Origin: Orychophragmus violaceus
Lineage: Eukaryota > Streptophyta > Magnoliopsida > Brassicales > Brassicaceae
NCBI GenBank assembly: GCA_030180135.1
Contig: CM058234.1
Span: forward strand, 33,638,766-33,702,765
DNA: 64,000 nt
Direction: 5' to 3'
Part shown: positions 23,334-36,200 of the stretch, piece by piece
Position numbering within the stretch: position 1 is the first letter of the stretch
How the letters are laid out: the number at the start of each line of letters is the position of its first letter
Position numbers and translations under genes: made by a program
Notes under the pieces: model-generated
Seen by the model: the letters and a program-made list of their open reading frames with translations, nothing else
The model's database searches: none
Told to the model about the DNA's origin: nothing

Positions 23334-24502
23334 TGATAGAGCAAATTTTAATCCCTATTTCTAACTGCAAGTGTACAGTTCCGAACAATGTAATATCAAG
23401 GATATCGAATCCACAGAGACTCAAGTTTCACGCGATAGATTGTATGCAGTCAAATTAAGCTAAGCAAGACAGATGAAAGCAATAAATAGCAAGTAATTAA
23501 AAGACTGTTTTCGATGGGAGAAAAGCGCTAGACTTAGAACGTTCTCAGGAAATCATGCAATGCCAGACACTTAACTAATCAGGATTCAGATTAAGCACAA
23601 GTTCAAGAACTAGAATCACAAAGGTCAAATAATTCAACTCTCACTTTGCAATTATTCTTTATGTCTAGAAACCTAACGATTCAAATCTCTTTGCAATCTT
23701 ATAGTTCTAGACAAGCATTAATAGTAAGTTCTTTTTCTCCTAAACCAAATATCTTTGTATCTAGTCAAATTGCTCACACTAAGTTCTGTCGGATTATAAT
23801 TCACACTCTCGTGTCAAATTATTAATCTAAAATTTAAACCCTAGGTGATCAATCCATAATTCAGTTTTAATCTCAACTTAGGTGATGAACAAATAGTTTT
23901 AGAATCCTAATTATTCAGTTATCTAACCAAGCATGAAAACCCTATGAGAAATCCTAAATCTAACAAGGGTTACTACTCATACATGATATCAATTAGACAA
24001 CACATATTGAATAAAAAAAAACAAAGACTAAATAGATATAAATAATGGGGTTCGAAATCCTTCTCTCAAAAGTTTACAGAGTAGCAGAATCAGCCCCAAG
24101 CAATCTCTCATTCTCTAAAAGCCAAAAGCCAGAACAAAGTATGAAAGAGACAACTCTCAAAACCTAATTAATAGACTAAACACATTTTTGGGAGCAAATT
24201 AGAAACAATGAAACTTCTGGGCTTTCTTGCAATTCTTCAAAAAATGTAATGAACTCGCGCTATGGTCTCGTTGGGTTTCAGTGTCGACCGACACTAAGGG
24301 TGATGTCGGTCGACATCAACACCTGGTTACGGCTCCAACTTTAACTTCTTGCAGAATGCTTCAGAAACGTTCCAAAACTCATAACTTTGCTCCAAACGTA
24401 TGCTAACCGGTAAAAGACCCGATAGACTCAAAATACAAGGTTAAAGACTTAATATATACACTTATATCAAGGTTGAAAACCTAGAAAAACCATGATATAT
24501 CA
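23334..24502 (-). repeat. 5' LTR of gypsy element A
   Basis: Partner of 6715-7890 with the same ends and a motif pair near 24281-24318. The right flank ACCAG matches ACTAG at the left flank with one mismatch. The tRNA-Asp primer site lies just inside. Confidence 0.9.
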
Positions 24503-24507
24503 ACCAG

Positions 24508-27278
24508 AGGTAGGCCGAGCAAAGCTTTTCAATCTCATTGATTCAACCGTTTGGAAGTTTGTATGCTGATGTCCAAAAAATGATGGTTCCCGCAATGACT
24601 GACTGCAAGAGTTTTAATCTCCCTGCATAGAAGAGGTGTCGTGTTGTGCATGATCAAAACCTGTTTCGAATTTTCTCCAAAAGCGGTTCAAAGTCAATCT
24701 TAGTAAGACATGTCGTTAGCAAAGGCAGCCCGAGGTAGCTTACTGGAAGCTTTCCTTCCTAAAATGGGAACGGAGATGTAATGGCATTCGATCATGATCC
24801 TTCATTTTTGCCAAGAAAATAGTTGATTTCTAGATGCTCACATTTAAACCCGAAAAACCTGTAAACTCATTGAGAATAACCGAATCTCTTTAATTTATTT
24901 CTTATTTCCTTCCAAAAAATACCATTAACTCATCCGCAAAAAACTAATGTGTTATTTGGAGATTCTTGCACTTTGGATGGCACCGGATTCTCCATTGCTG
25001 CGTTATCTATAAGTCGTGACAGAACATTCATGCATATAACAAATAAATAAGGAGAGAGTGCACACCCCTGCAACAACCCTCTTGTACTATTGAAATATCC
25101 AGCCAACTCCCTCATTTACTTGTACGGAGAAAGATGTTGTCGAGATAGACAGACAAATCCAATGAATGAATTGGCATGGGAAGTTTAAAGCTTCCAATGT
25201 GTTGAGTATGAAACTCCATTAGACTGAATCAAAAGCCTTAGAGATATCAATCTTCATTGAGCACCTTGGAGAAACTGAATTCTTATGGTAGTCTTCTACC
25301 ATCTTTGTAGCTAGTAAAAATTTTCCATTAAAAGCCGGTCTTTTACAATCGCAGATTGGTTAGAGCTGATGAAGTGTGGGAGTAGAAATTTTAGCATATT
25401 CGCGAGAATATTTGAGATCACTTTCTATAAGACGTTGCAACAGGAGATTGGTCGATAGTATTTCATCTCCTTTGCTTTGTCTTTCTTTGGGATAAGGGCT
25501 GGAATTGTTGAGTTCACTCCTTTAGGAAGGAAACCTTTGGCGAAAAAGGACTGGATAGAAACCGTGAATTCCTTACCAACTTGCGACCATGAAGCTTTGA
25601 AAAATTCAACTGTGAAACCATCCAGACATGGCGCTTTGTCATTTGGCATAGAGAAAATAAAAGCTCTGATTCTCGTTCTGATACCTCCCGAGTAAGATTC
25701 TCCTGATCTGTACTAGAGCATCGAAAATTCAGTAACTCTTGTAGACTATCAATAGTCATATTTGTATAATCCAAGGGTTGAATTTGGAACAAAATTTTAA
25801 AATGTCCCACAGCCTCTTCCTTTATCCCATCTCTATGTGATATGGTCCTACCATCCGCTCATACTATTTTTCGGATTGAACTTTTGATCTTGTGTATTTG
25901 AGCAGCTCTATGGAAGGAGACACTGCATTGATCACCAACGTCCATCAAGTAAAGCTTTGATTTCTGTTTCAAAAAACTTTCCTTGAACTCGGCAAGAGTT
26001 TCCTATTTTTCATTAGCTTCTGCCTCATCTTTCATTGTATCCTCAAAAGGGCTGCTCATATTCACATACTGCTTCTCACAAAGGGTATCATAAGACGCCT
26101 TATCTCTTTTCAGGAAATCTCCAACTTATCCTTTCTCAACGATCTCATTAAAGGCTTTAAACCTTTCAGATTTTTGGACAATATGTACAATGATCACCTA
26201 CGTCCATCAAGTAAAGCTTTGATTTCTGTTTCAAAAAACTTTCCTTGAACTCGGCAAGAGTTTCCTATTTTTCATTAGCTTATGCCTCATTTTTCATTGT
26301 ATCCTGAAAAGGGCTGCTCATATTCACATACTGCTTCTCACAAAGGGTATCATAAGACGCCTTATCTCTTTTCAGGAAATCTCCAAACTTATCCTTTCTC
26401 AATGATCTCATTAAAGGCTTTAAACCTTTCAGATTTTTGGAGAATATGTACATTGTGGAGGTGGAGATAAAAAGCGGTGAAGTTTTTCTCCAATAGTCTT
26501 CCATTATCAAGGGGAATTGAGGTAAATTCATAGTGATATTTAACTTAAACGGATTCCTTTTAGGAGCTTCCTCCACATCCTAAAGAAATCGGCTTCTAAA
26601 ATGATCTGAACATTCTCCAGCTTCGAATACACTATAATAGTTCAGGAATGTTTCCATCCAGCTCTCATTGATTAAGGATCTGTCTAATTTTTTTTTTGCA
26701 GTTTAGCCCCTTTTGTCTCTTATTGCACCATGTGTATTGAGGTCATTTGTACCCCATATCCATCATCGAACAGTACCCCCACAAGCTCTGGAAAGTCTTT
26801 CATACCCGGTGGAATCAAGGGAGAATTCACATGGTTTGAATGCTCGTATAGCTGTAAAATCTCATTAAAATCACTGAAAATGGTTTATTTGTAAACATAG
26901 GTGAATCTTGGTGACTTTTGAGATCATTAAAAAGTTCTTTTCTTTCTTACATTAATTTAGGGCGTAAATGAAAAAGTAAAATAACTCTCCATCTCTTCAA
27001 TGAATCATAACCGAGCAAGAAATGACTTGGCTCGATTTAAACACCGGTGTCGGTCGCACATTTTCCTTCAATAAGACGATTATGTTCATAGTTTGAAATA
27101 AATGACCAGTTTGGGAACACCTAGGAAACAATTTTAGATGATTTATTCTCCATGACTCTCGTCCAATTAAGCACCCAAACTGTAATGATCTTGTACATAG
27201 CCACTTTTGTATAACATAATGTTTTGATGATTTGTTGAATCCACTAACATTCCAAAAGAACCCAGCCATTAAAGTCAT
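24508..27278 (-). pseudogene. LINE ORF2, endonuclease and reverse transcriptase, broken
   Basis: On the minus strand it starts ATGACTTTAATGGCTGG at 27278, giving AGFFWNVSGFNKSSKH, the usual endonuclease N-terminus. The endonuclease-RT linker follows (KNLKGLKPLMRSLRKDKFG, about 26400), then RT with NDKAPCLDGFTVEFFKASW, TIPALIPKKD and YYRPISCCNV (25425-25649), and QGCALSPYLFVICMNVLSRLI (about 25060). The catalytic block near 24935 reads FADE instead of FADD, losing the second Asp. Many stops and frame changes are present. The open frame continues at 6714 beyond element A. Confidence 0.8.
25929..26452. repeat. 262-bp tandem duplication inside the LINE
   Basis: Two adjacent copies (about 25929-26190 and 26191-26452) begin ATCACC(A/T)ACGTCCATC and share nearly every base; I see about six differences. 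They cover the endonuclease-RT linker of ORF2. The duplication is confined to the LINE. Confidence 0.8.
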
Positions 27279-27289
27279 TTGTGTTGGGT

Positions 27290-29059
27290 TCTTTTGTTGA
27301 GATTACTTTGGATCTTATCCCTTGTTACCTGAACCGTCGAACCATTAGTCTTTGTCTGATTAACCTTTGAGACGCGAGGCAAGGATGGGCGAATATCATT
27401 CTCCTCTAGCTTCTGATTTTTTGGAGGAACCTCGATGTCCGAATTTTTCATTTCCCCATCCTCCATTTCTTCTTCATCTTGCAGAAAAGAGAATCGAGAT
27501 GGGGAGATAATAGGAATACCTCACTATCTATCTCCTTTCCCTATCTACTAGTCTTTGAAAGCGAGACTGCATTCCACGGACCTCCTTCCTGACCATCCAC
27601 TTCGTTTTGTAAGACATTTTCCTTTGTCTCACCATGTGATTTTTCTGTCTGTTCTAAATCTTTAGTACTCTCGCAATTTTTTTGTATCATTACTGCATTC
27701 CCCAGAGTTAGGTGCTAATGTTGTTGTAGGTTCATCTCGTCTACCATTTTAGTATGAAAAATTTCGCTGCATTCCCCGGAGTTAGGTGCTACATTAGTTA
27801 CCTCTTCTTCCTGTCATAGAATTCGAGTTGGAGATGCATGTACATTTTCTGAAATTTTTCCGAGCCTTTTCGCAAAAGACAACTCTTAGCTAAGTGTCCC
27901 CACTTGGATCTGATGGAACATTTTGGTTGCAACCATGGGTATATAGATGTTCAGATTAGTCCCGAGATAGTTTTTAAAATGGTCGTTACCCAATCGCTAC
28001 ATAGTGGCTAATATTTAAGACTACTTTATGACTATATTATACGGTCACATATTAATCGCCCAATGGTCACCTAGTTAACGACTATTTGATGGCAACATTT
28101 CTCTGACCGCATCTGGACTCCCTCTTTAGTCGCACAATTTTCGCTATCGTCGTCGCAAATTAGTCCATATATCTTCCGATAAGTTTACGTCTATTTTACG
28201 ATTACCTATGTTAGTCGTATAAATAGTCGTAACTCGCCGACTATTAATACGACTATTCGATTTAGCGACTATGGATTTACAACTACCATATTTAGTCGTA
28301 AATTAGTCGTAAAACCGCGATTAACGACTATTCTGCGATTAAAAGTGCAGTCGCAAAAACGATGTTTTCTTGTAGTAGAAATATGAAAGATTTTGGTTCC
28401 TTTGTCAAATATGCTTCTACAAATACCTTAGCTTCCTCGAAACTCTTACACGCTCTGTATCCGGATGGAGAAGTTTCGAAACTCTTACTGGACTGGCCAA
28501 GAAAGACAATCCCATCCGATGAAACATTTTCCGAGGAACATTTTTGAGGATGACCCACATCGGTATTGACTGCATCTCTGGTTGAGTCTCATATGCAACT
28601 GAAGCCCATTTAATTACAATCATTGGAACATATGTTGTGTTCTGCATTCCACGTCGCAGAACTCTAGATCGCATTGCTGCATATATTAGCCTGAATTTGA
28701 TTTTGATATCATCAACCACATAGGCATCTATTCTCATCGTTTTATCCCATATCGTCCAAATCTTGTTAACAATAACATTTATCTTCGCGATATGGGGTGC
28801 AGAAGATAAGAACTTCCTGATCATAAAATCCTCCCAAAGTGGAGCTGAATCTTCAAAAATCATATTAGGTATGTCTACCGTCGGTTTACCATCCACAAGT
28901 TCAACATTAAACTCATGTTTGGAAAGCGCCGCCTTGTTTTAAACAACTGAAATTCCACATTTTCTTCTCCTCAATGACCGGTGTCTCTAGTCGAGAATCA
29001 ATCTCAGTTTAACCTTCGGACGTATCCACCGGCATTGACACCAAGCTTGAGGCGGTCAT
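27290..29059 (-). pseudogene. LINE ORF1 (DUF4283 and zinc-knuckle type), broken
   Basis: RNA-binding ORF1 of a Ta11-like LINE. The minus strand starts ATGACCGCCTCAAGC at 29059. The DUF4283-like core runs 28417-28896 (LWEDFMIRKFLSSAPHIAK, the AAMRSRVLRRGM block, SIPMWVILKNVP, GLSFLASPV), then FEEAKVFVEAYLTKE. A foreign insert splits it at about 27962-28373. After it come PWLQPKC and KWGHLAKSC, a degenerate CCHC knuckle lacking one Cys, and a charged C-terminus to about 27290. An early stop (about 29015) and frame changes near 28930 and 28440 are visible. Confidence 0.75.
27962..28373. mobile_element. Small CACTA-like nonautonomous insert in LINE ORF1
   Basis: The segment interrupts the LINE ORF1 between the FVEAYLTKE block and the zinc knuckle. 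It is noncoding and contains at least eight AGTCGT/ACGACT-type hexamers, mostly in its right half, resembling subterminal repeats. The right end reads TTTTCTTGTAGT, like a CACTA terminus. The left terminus and target duplication could not be fixed, so the boundaries are approximate. Confidence 0.5.
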
Positions 29060-29130
29060 GACCACCAGAAGCTAGGAGTGTAGCGCATGGAAATTTTGCT
29101 GAAACCCCTAGTAAAATCGCCTCGAAAATC

Positions 29131-30151
29131 ACCTTCCTTAAATTGCGGACAAACTATTTTGTTTATGTCTTATAAAGATTCAAATAAAGACGATTCATAG
29201 AAGAGATCAATCGATCACTGGTCTCAAAAGTTTTCCCATAATTTTCTACCAATACATGATTGGTCGATCCCACTACTAAGTCAATCAATCCATATTTCGT
29301 ATATGATACATATTTGCCTTTTTCACAAAAAGGTGTTGAATTATGAAAAAAATTTCATTGCAATCACATATGCATTACTTACTCGCATCATGGAACATTG
29401 TAAAAACCTTACAAATTTTTCACATCCGCTCCACCTTTACTTATTCTAGGTGAATATGTTCCTTGAAATTCTTTCAATTCATCATGTATATCTTCTATTT
29501 ATTAATAATAATATCTTCATTTTATACAGTGGTGACAGAACTTAGAGACATGACTATGCCCCAGTTTTCCTTGACCACACACCCTTGAGCCGTGACCAAC
29601 TCACAATTTCCCCCTGCCCCCACACCTCTCAACCGCGCCCAGTCTCACTTTATCCATGGAATCCGCCTCTTATTCCCATACCACAATTTGACGTCTCCAA
29701 CGACCTCACTCTTGATCTTGAGCATCATCAAAACAGTCAAAAAAGCTGAGAATAACCATTTGCACCTTTCAAAGTAGTTTTTTCATATCCTTTTAGGTCC
29801 AAGCGTTCATGGACATCATCACAATATATTGAGACCAAAGATCTAGTTCAGAAGAGGATCCAACGGATCGATTATTACATCTCAGAGAACGAATCCATCA
29901 CCAGTCCACCACGCCCACACTCATCATGGAGCAGCATACACACTAGGGATCTACATGTGCCTAAAAATATCATCCATACGATGCTTATGGAATTCAACAA
30001 CTTTGTGAAGACGATTCCAAGTAATGTCTAGTTCGAAGAGATTGGAAGTGTTGTTGTCTTCACTCATTTTTTCGAGCAACCGGTGGAAGTGAAACATAAA
30101 TTCATATCTACTTCATGAGAGCCATAACTGCTCATACTGCTTATACCTTAC
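29131..30151 (+). other. Eroded sequence left of element B, probably old Athila-like DNA
   Basis: No intact gene. The stretch continues logically on the far side of element B at 41925, since the target duplication CTTAC borders both. The right part is recognisable as eroded Athila-type DNA. Short coding-like fragments (for example MEFNNFVKTIP near 29990) are interrupted by stops. I cannot assign the left 700 bases. Confidence 0.4.
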
Positions 30152-31339
30152 TGATATATCATGGTTTTTACCTGTTTTAAGCCATATATAAGTATATATT
30201 CGATTCTTTTGTAGTGTCTTTCAAATCTTTTCAGGTGTTTATTAGGTACATGCACGTTTGGAGGATTTTGGAAGATATTGGAGTTTATTGGGAAAGTTTT
30301 GGAGCTTAAGCCGTAAGGAGCAGAAATGACTATCTCGGAGCGGCTTCAGCGTCGATCGATGCTACCTTGGCGTCGATCGATGCAGACCCACGCCAGCTCA
30401 TAATGAGAGATTTCAAGATTTGCAGTTTTGCCCCAGAAACTTCTAGTATTTACAGAAGAGACCCAAGACGTGATTAACACTTTAAAATTAGGTTTTTGGT
30501 GTTTTGATTAGAAGACATTCATACTTTTAGCTAGAGAGAGTTTGAGAGCTTGGGGCAGATCATACCTTGTATTGCTTTTGCATTTGGAGAAGATTTCGAA
30601 CCCCTCTTTATTCTCTACTCTTCTATTTATGCAATCTATTCATATTATGATTTCTGTTTCAATGATCATGTCTGAGTAGATTCATAGTTAGGTTTAGGGA
30701 TTCTCATTAAGGATTTCATTACTTGCTAGATTAATCAATCAATTAAGGATTCATAACTTGATTAGTTCTTCAACCTGAATTGTGCTTAATACTAGTTTCT
30801 AATCTGATCATTTAGAATCTAGACTTAGGATTTATAAATTGACACGAAAGTGTGATTTCGAATCTGATCTATTTAGGTTGAGCAGTTTAATTATCTACAA
30901 ATAAATTTGGTTTAATTGAATTGTGAACAAATCGAACCTGCACTTAAGGCTAGTTTAATCTGCTAGGAATTGCAAAGAAATTTGGATTTCTAGGGTTTAG
31001 ACTTAGTGAATTCTTGCAACGAAAGTTGGTTAGTTCTACATCTGTGTTTGAGTTCTAGAACCGTGCTTAATTTGATTCTGACTGATAATTGATTTGCTTG
31101 TCTTGATTTTCTGAGGACTCCCTAGACTTAGCACTTTTAGTATATTGATAAAACAAACCGACTTGCTTTCTGATTTAGTTTCTGCTTAGTTTATTATTTC
31201 TGATTTGCATCACCTAGCTTAATTCGAAGTTCTATAATCTATCGTAAGATTTATTGAGTCTCAGTGGTTCAACCCCTATATACTACATTTGCATGTGATC
31301 TTGCAGTTGAACTTACGGAATTAAACTCTGAGCATATCA
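30152..31339 (+). repeat. 5' LTR of gypsy element B
   Basis: 1188 bp, starting TGATATATCATGG and ending GAGCATATCA. A motif pair lies near 30350-30384 (two TCGATCGA sites 21 bp apart). It is the full-length reference for the deleted 3' LTR. Confidence 0.92.
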
Positions 31340-31345
31340 AGTTTT

Positions 31346-31363
31346 TGGCGCCGTTGCCGGGGA
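31346..31363 (+). other. Primer-binding site, tRNA-Asp (element B)
   Basis: TGGCGCCGTTGCCGGGGA, a perfect complement of the 3' end of plant tRNA-Asp including CCA, six bases after the LTR end. It sets the minus-strand DNA primer for reverse transcription. Confidence 0.92.
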
Positions 31364-31589
31364 CTCTTTTAAGTCTTCGATAGATTTGATTTTAGAGTTT
31401 AGACTAGGTTTTTTGTTTTTGTTTTTGGTTACTAATTTCTGTTTTTCCTTCTGTCTTTGTGTGTTTCATGTTTGACGCTTTGCATCGATCGACACCACTC
31501 ATGAATCGATCGACACAATGCGATACTCGTACTGAATCGATCGACGCGGTCCTGTGCATCGATCGACGCTTGACGATTACCGACGGTTT

Positions 31590-33266
31590 ATGCATAATCG
31601 CGCGACCAGAAGTAATGCGGACAAGAAACTTGTAAATCTCAGACATGAGGAATTTGCAAGGTTGGAAAGAACGAACAGAAAAGCTCAGAGACTAGCTAAG
31701 ATGGCTAACGCATGAATGTTGCGCCTTTGATTTTGATTCAAGGTGATGAAGGTGTTCTGAGGGATTTGCAGAACAATCCTTATAATGCTCAGGGACAGAG
31801 GATTGATGCTGAAGGAAATGTGATTGAACAGCAGATTATTCAACCTGAGCAAGAAGCTCAAGGTGGAAGAGATGGTGGACAAGGAAATCCACAACAAGAA
31901 GCGCCACCTAGAGCACCAGAGCCTCCTGCTAGGAGGACACTAGCTGATTACAACAGACCTGGTGAGTTTTATGCCAATAGGTCTGCTATTGTACCTCCTG
32001 CTTTTCCGCGGAATGATTTTGAGCTGAAGACTTCCTACTACACGCTTGTGGGAAAGCACATTTTTTGTGGACTCCCACATGAGCAGCCTATGGATCACAT
32101 AGAGGACTTTGAGTCCTTAGTCGCTGGGATGAAGCATAATGGAGTGAGTTATGACTATTTACACTACAAGCTTTTTCCTCACTCTCTTGGAGGAGAAGCT
32201 GCTAATTGGCTGAAGCAGATTCCGCCTGGGACTCTAACTACTTGGGATGCAGTGAAGAAGAAGTTTCTGCGACATTTATATGATGATGCTAGATCCGATA
32301 GCTTAGACAGGATCTCTCGACTTTCAAGAAGGGATCTACAAAGCTTTTGAAGGCAGATTGGGTTAGATTCAGGATGTACCAGAGAGATTGCCCTCATCAT
32401 GGTTTCTCTGAGGTTCAGCTGCTAGGCATTTTCTTCAGAGGAGTTGATTTTTGGTATCAGATGTCTCTAGAAGCAGCAAGTAATGGGAACTTCAAAACTA
32501 AGTCTCCAGAGGAAGCAAAGGAGCTGATTGAGAACTTGGTTACTAGTAATAGTGTCAAGAATGCTGATATGGAGAGGAAGAAGTCTTGTGGCAAAGATGA
32601 TAGCTCACAGATAGCTGAAATGAAGAATAAGATTGACTCTGTTTAAAGTCTCCTAACTGGGAAGAAAAGTATTCACTTTGCGCAAGATGTTGAAGAATTT
32701 GAGGCTGATGAAGGCTGCAAAGAAGAAGATGTGAACTATGTTGGTGGGACTGGTTTTCAGGACAACATATTTGGAAATCAGAAAGGCAGAGGTGGCTACA
32801 ATGGAATGGGTCAGAGAAGTACCTTCACAGGTAATCAAAACTTCTCTGGTTTCACTCCTAAGCCTCAGTACCAAAAGCCTTATCAGAGTACTAGCAGCCC
32901 TGGAAACAACACTACAAGCTTCACCATGAACTATGGATCTTCATCATATCAGCTTGGTCCTCCCCAAAATGAGCAGAATGATAAGATGATGGGAATAATG
33001 GAGCAGCTTCTAGAGGGACATCAGAAGAGTACAATGTACTTTAATGGGAAAATATATGCTCTATACTTGGATCTCAATGGGAGGATAGATGCCTTGAGCA
33101 CTCATGTGAAGAAGTTGGATGTTCAAGTTGCACAGACTGTTGGGTCTATTAAGAGGCAAGATGGATCTCTCCCGGGACGAACTGATGCTAATCCTAAGTA
33201 CCGGTGCAATACAGTCACGTTGAGAAGTTGTAAAGAGGTAGCTCCTACTCAGAAAAACAGCTAAGT
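31590..33266 (+). pseudogene. Element B gag, broken
   Basis: Gag starting at ATG 31590 (MHNRATRSN), followed by a stop after MANA (about 31712) with a frame change. The core has LADYNRPGEFYANRSAI, GLPHEQPMDHIEDFESLV, LGGEAANWLKQIPPGTLTTW and HLYDDARSD. Then come RDCPHHGFSEVQLLGIFF, FAQDVEEF, a Gly/Asn/Gln-rich stretch, ALYLDLNGRIDALSTHVKKL and LPGRTDANPKYRCNTVTLRS. Frame breaks at about 32345, a TAA at 32644 and a missing base near 33255 disable it. No CCHC knuckle is visible, as in gag of A and C. Confidence 0.85.
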
Positions 33267-36200
33267 TTGGAGGAAATTGTCGATATTGAAGAAATGGAAG
33301 ATGAGATCCATGACTTTCACACTGCGACGACCGATGCACCTCAGCATCGATCGATGCAGATCGTGAACGAGGACAGTGAGCCTAAACTCGACGCTGAGAT
33401 AGTTACGAAATCGCCTAGCATCGATCGACACCATACTGATGTCGATCGATGCAAAGCGAACCCCGAGAGTTCAAACGCAGAGAAGCTGAAGAAAGCTGAT
33501 GAAAGGGTATGCAAGCCTAAGTTTCCCTTTCCTAAGAACCCTAGGAAGTCTAAGTATGAGAGGCAGCTAACCAAATGCAAGGAGATCATGAAAAAGGTGT
33601 TGATTGAAGTGCCTTTGATTGATTCTTTACAAACTACTCATGTGATGAGAAGATGTCTTAAGGACATGCTTGCTAGTAACATGACTGATGAGGAGACTAT
33701 AATGATGATCACAGAGGTGTGTAGTGTTGTGATTCAAGGCAGGATTCCAGAGAAGTTGAAGGATCCAGGAAGATTTGTGTTAGATTGTGGCATCTACAGA
33801 GACATATTTGAGAGATCACTATGTGACCTTGGTTCTAGTGTGAACCTCATGCCTTACTCTATTGCTGAGAGACTTAGGATAACACACTTTATGCCTACTA
33901 GGATCTCATTAGTCCTAGCTGACAGAACAGTCAGGATTCCTGAAGGAGTGCTGGAAGATGTGCCAATCAGGATTGGTAACTGTGTGATTCCTACTGACTT
34001 TGTGGTTCTGCAGTATTGAGAGGAGCTAAAGGATCCACTGATTTATGGTAGACCATTCCTAGCTACTGCTGGTGCAATGATTGACTGCAAGAGAGGGACA
34101 ATAATTCTGAATGCATGTGATCTGAAGATGAGTTTTGATATGGACAAGCTGGTGAAGAGACCAACCATCGACGGACATACCTTCTATGTTGATACTCTTA
34201 GTGATTTGGCTGCGGATTTCTTTCATAAGACACATGCTGAGGATCCACTGGAATGAGCTATCTTAAGCTGTATAATTGAACTAGAGCATCTGCAAGACGA
34301 GGCTGCAATCTGCTATGCGAGGCTGATGGACGCCACTCGTGCAGGACGAGCCCCTGCATCGATCGACGCCACTCGTGCATAGATCGACGCAAGTCGTGAG
34401 CGACTGGGCAGAAGAAAAAACCCCGAAAATTGAGCTAAAACAGCTTCCATCCGGGCTAAGGTACGTATTTCTTGGACCTAATTTAACATACCCAGTGATT
34501 GTTAATGCTTATTTGAACAACGCAGAGCTCACTTTACTGCTAAGTTAGCTACGCAAGTATCGCAAAGCTCTTAGCTATTCTCTTGATGACATTTCAGGTA
34601 TCTCTCCGGAGATGTGCATGCATAATATACATCTTGAGGATGAGACTAAGACATCTGTTGAGCATCAGAGAAGGCTGAATCCTAATCTGAAGGAGGTAGT
34701 GAAGAAGGAGATTATGAAGCTATTGGATGCTGGGATCATCTATCCTATCTCTGACAATGAATAGATCAGTCCAGTTCATGTTGTGCCTAAGAAAGGAGGT
34801 GTCACAGTGGTGAAGAATGAGAAGAATGAGTTGATTCCTACAAGGACTGTGACTGGACATCGGATGTGCATAGACTACTAGAAGCTTAATGCTGCGACCA
34901 GGAAGGATCATTTCCCCTTGCCTTTTATTGATCAGATGCTGGAGAGGTTAGCTAATCACCCTTAGTATTGCTTCCTCAATGGGTACTCTGGCTTCTTTCA
35001 GATTCTCATCCATCCATAGGATCTAGGGAAGAGTACTTTTACATGTCCATATGGCACTTTTGCATACCACTGAATGCCCTTTGGACTTTGTAATGCACCA
35101 GCCACCTTCCAGAGATGTATGATGTCCATTTTCACTGATATGATGAAGGACTTTATGGAAGTGTTTATGGATGATTTTTCTATCTACGGGTCATCTTATC
35201 ATGAGTGCTTATATAATCTGTGCAAAGTGCTAGTTAGATGTGAGGAGAAGCACTTGGTTCTTAATTGGGAGAAGTGTCATTTCATGGTCAGAGATGGCAT
35301 TGTTCTTGGACACAGAGTATCTGAAGCAGGGATCGAAGTAGACCACGCTAAAATTGAGGTTATGATCAGCCTTCAGGCGCCTGATTCTGTGAAGTCTGTG
35401 AGGAGCTTTCTTGGACATGCTAGACCACTAACCGCTTTGCTGTGTATGGATGCGACATTTGAGTTCAATGCAGATTGCCAGACTGCATTTGAACAGATCA
35501 AGCAAGCATTAGTGAGTGCTCCTATAGTGCAACCACCAGATTGGGATTTTCCTTTTGAGGTTATGTGCGATGCAAGTGATTTTGCTGTAGGAGCTGTTCT
35601 GGGGCAAAGGAAGAACATGAAGCTTCATGTTATCTATTATGCCAGCAGAACACTAGATGATGCAAAGAGAAACTATGCCACTACAGAGAAGGAATTGTTG
35701 GTAGTTGTCTTTGCCTTTGAGAAATTTCGCCCCTACCTTGTTGGATCTAAGGTGATAGTGCGCACTGATTATTCAGCTCTGAAGTTTTTGATGCAGAAGA
35801 AAGATGCTAAGCCAAGATTGTTGAGATGGATTCTGCTACTTCAAGAGTTTGACATTGAAGTAAACGACAAGAAGGGGGTTGAAAATGGAGTTGCTGACCA
35901 TCTGTCAAGGATTAGGGTTGATGAAGTCGTCCCCATTAATGATTTCTTGCCTGAGGAGAACGTCAATTTGATCGAGACAGCCTTTAGGACAGACTTAGAC
36001 AGGAAGATGTAGAACTGTCGGATTATGTGCACTGCGTCGATCGATGCCACCTTGGCAACGATCGATTCAAGAATCGGGATTGAATCGATCGACGCGGACA
36101 TGTGCGTCGATCGACACAATGCGCCTACGAACCCCGAAACTCTAAAGGTTCAGATTGGACACTACAACATCGATCTTTGTGATGTCACAACGACCAGTCG

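Larger units (their letters stand above)
6715..24502 (-). mobile_element. Gypsy element A (Athila-like LTR retrotransposon)
   Basis: A Ty3/gypsy element of the Athila-like lineage read on the minus strand: 5' LTR 23334-24502, primer site 23310-23327, gag, protease, RT/RNase H, integrase, ORF-1, a 3' noncoding domain, polypurine tract 7892-7900 and 3' LTR 6715-7890. The target duplication is ACTAG/ACCAG. It inserted into the C-terminal part of a LINE ORF2 and was later split by a CACTA transposon in its RNase H region. All genes are broken, and the gag ATG is replaced by TTG. In the first 210 bp I count about 10 LTR differences, making it the oldest of the three gypsy elements here. Confidence 0.9.
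24508..29130 (-). mobile_element. Second LINE, 5' part (right of gypsy element A)
   Basis: The 5' two-thirds of the minus-strand LINE whose 3' part is at 5549-6714. It contains ORF1 (start about 29059) and ORF2 through the RT. The element looks near full length, with the 5' end placed approximately at the loss of recognisable sequence upstream of ORF1. It carries a 262-bp tandem duplication and a CACTA-like insert of about 412 bp. Confidence 0.8.

Noticed and set aside
28120..28330. microRNA precursor from repeated AGTCGT/ACGACT motifs
   Set aside because: Multiple short inverted hexamers give no single long stem; subterminal transposon repeats explain them better.
31346..31363. Possible tRNA-Asp gene fragment
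   Set aside because: Only the 18-base 3' complement is present, next to an LTR; it is a primer-binding site, not a tRNA gene. The same holds at 55666 and 23310.
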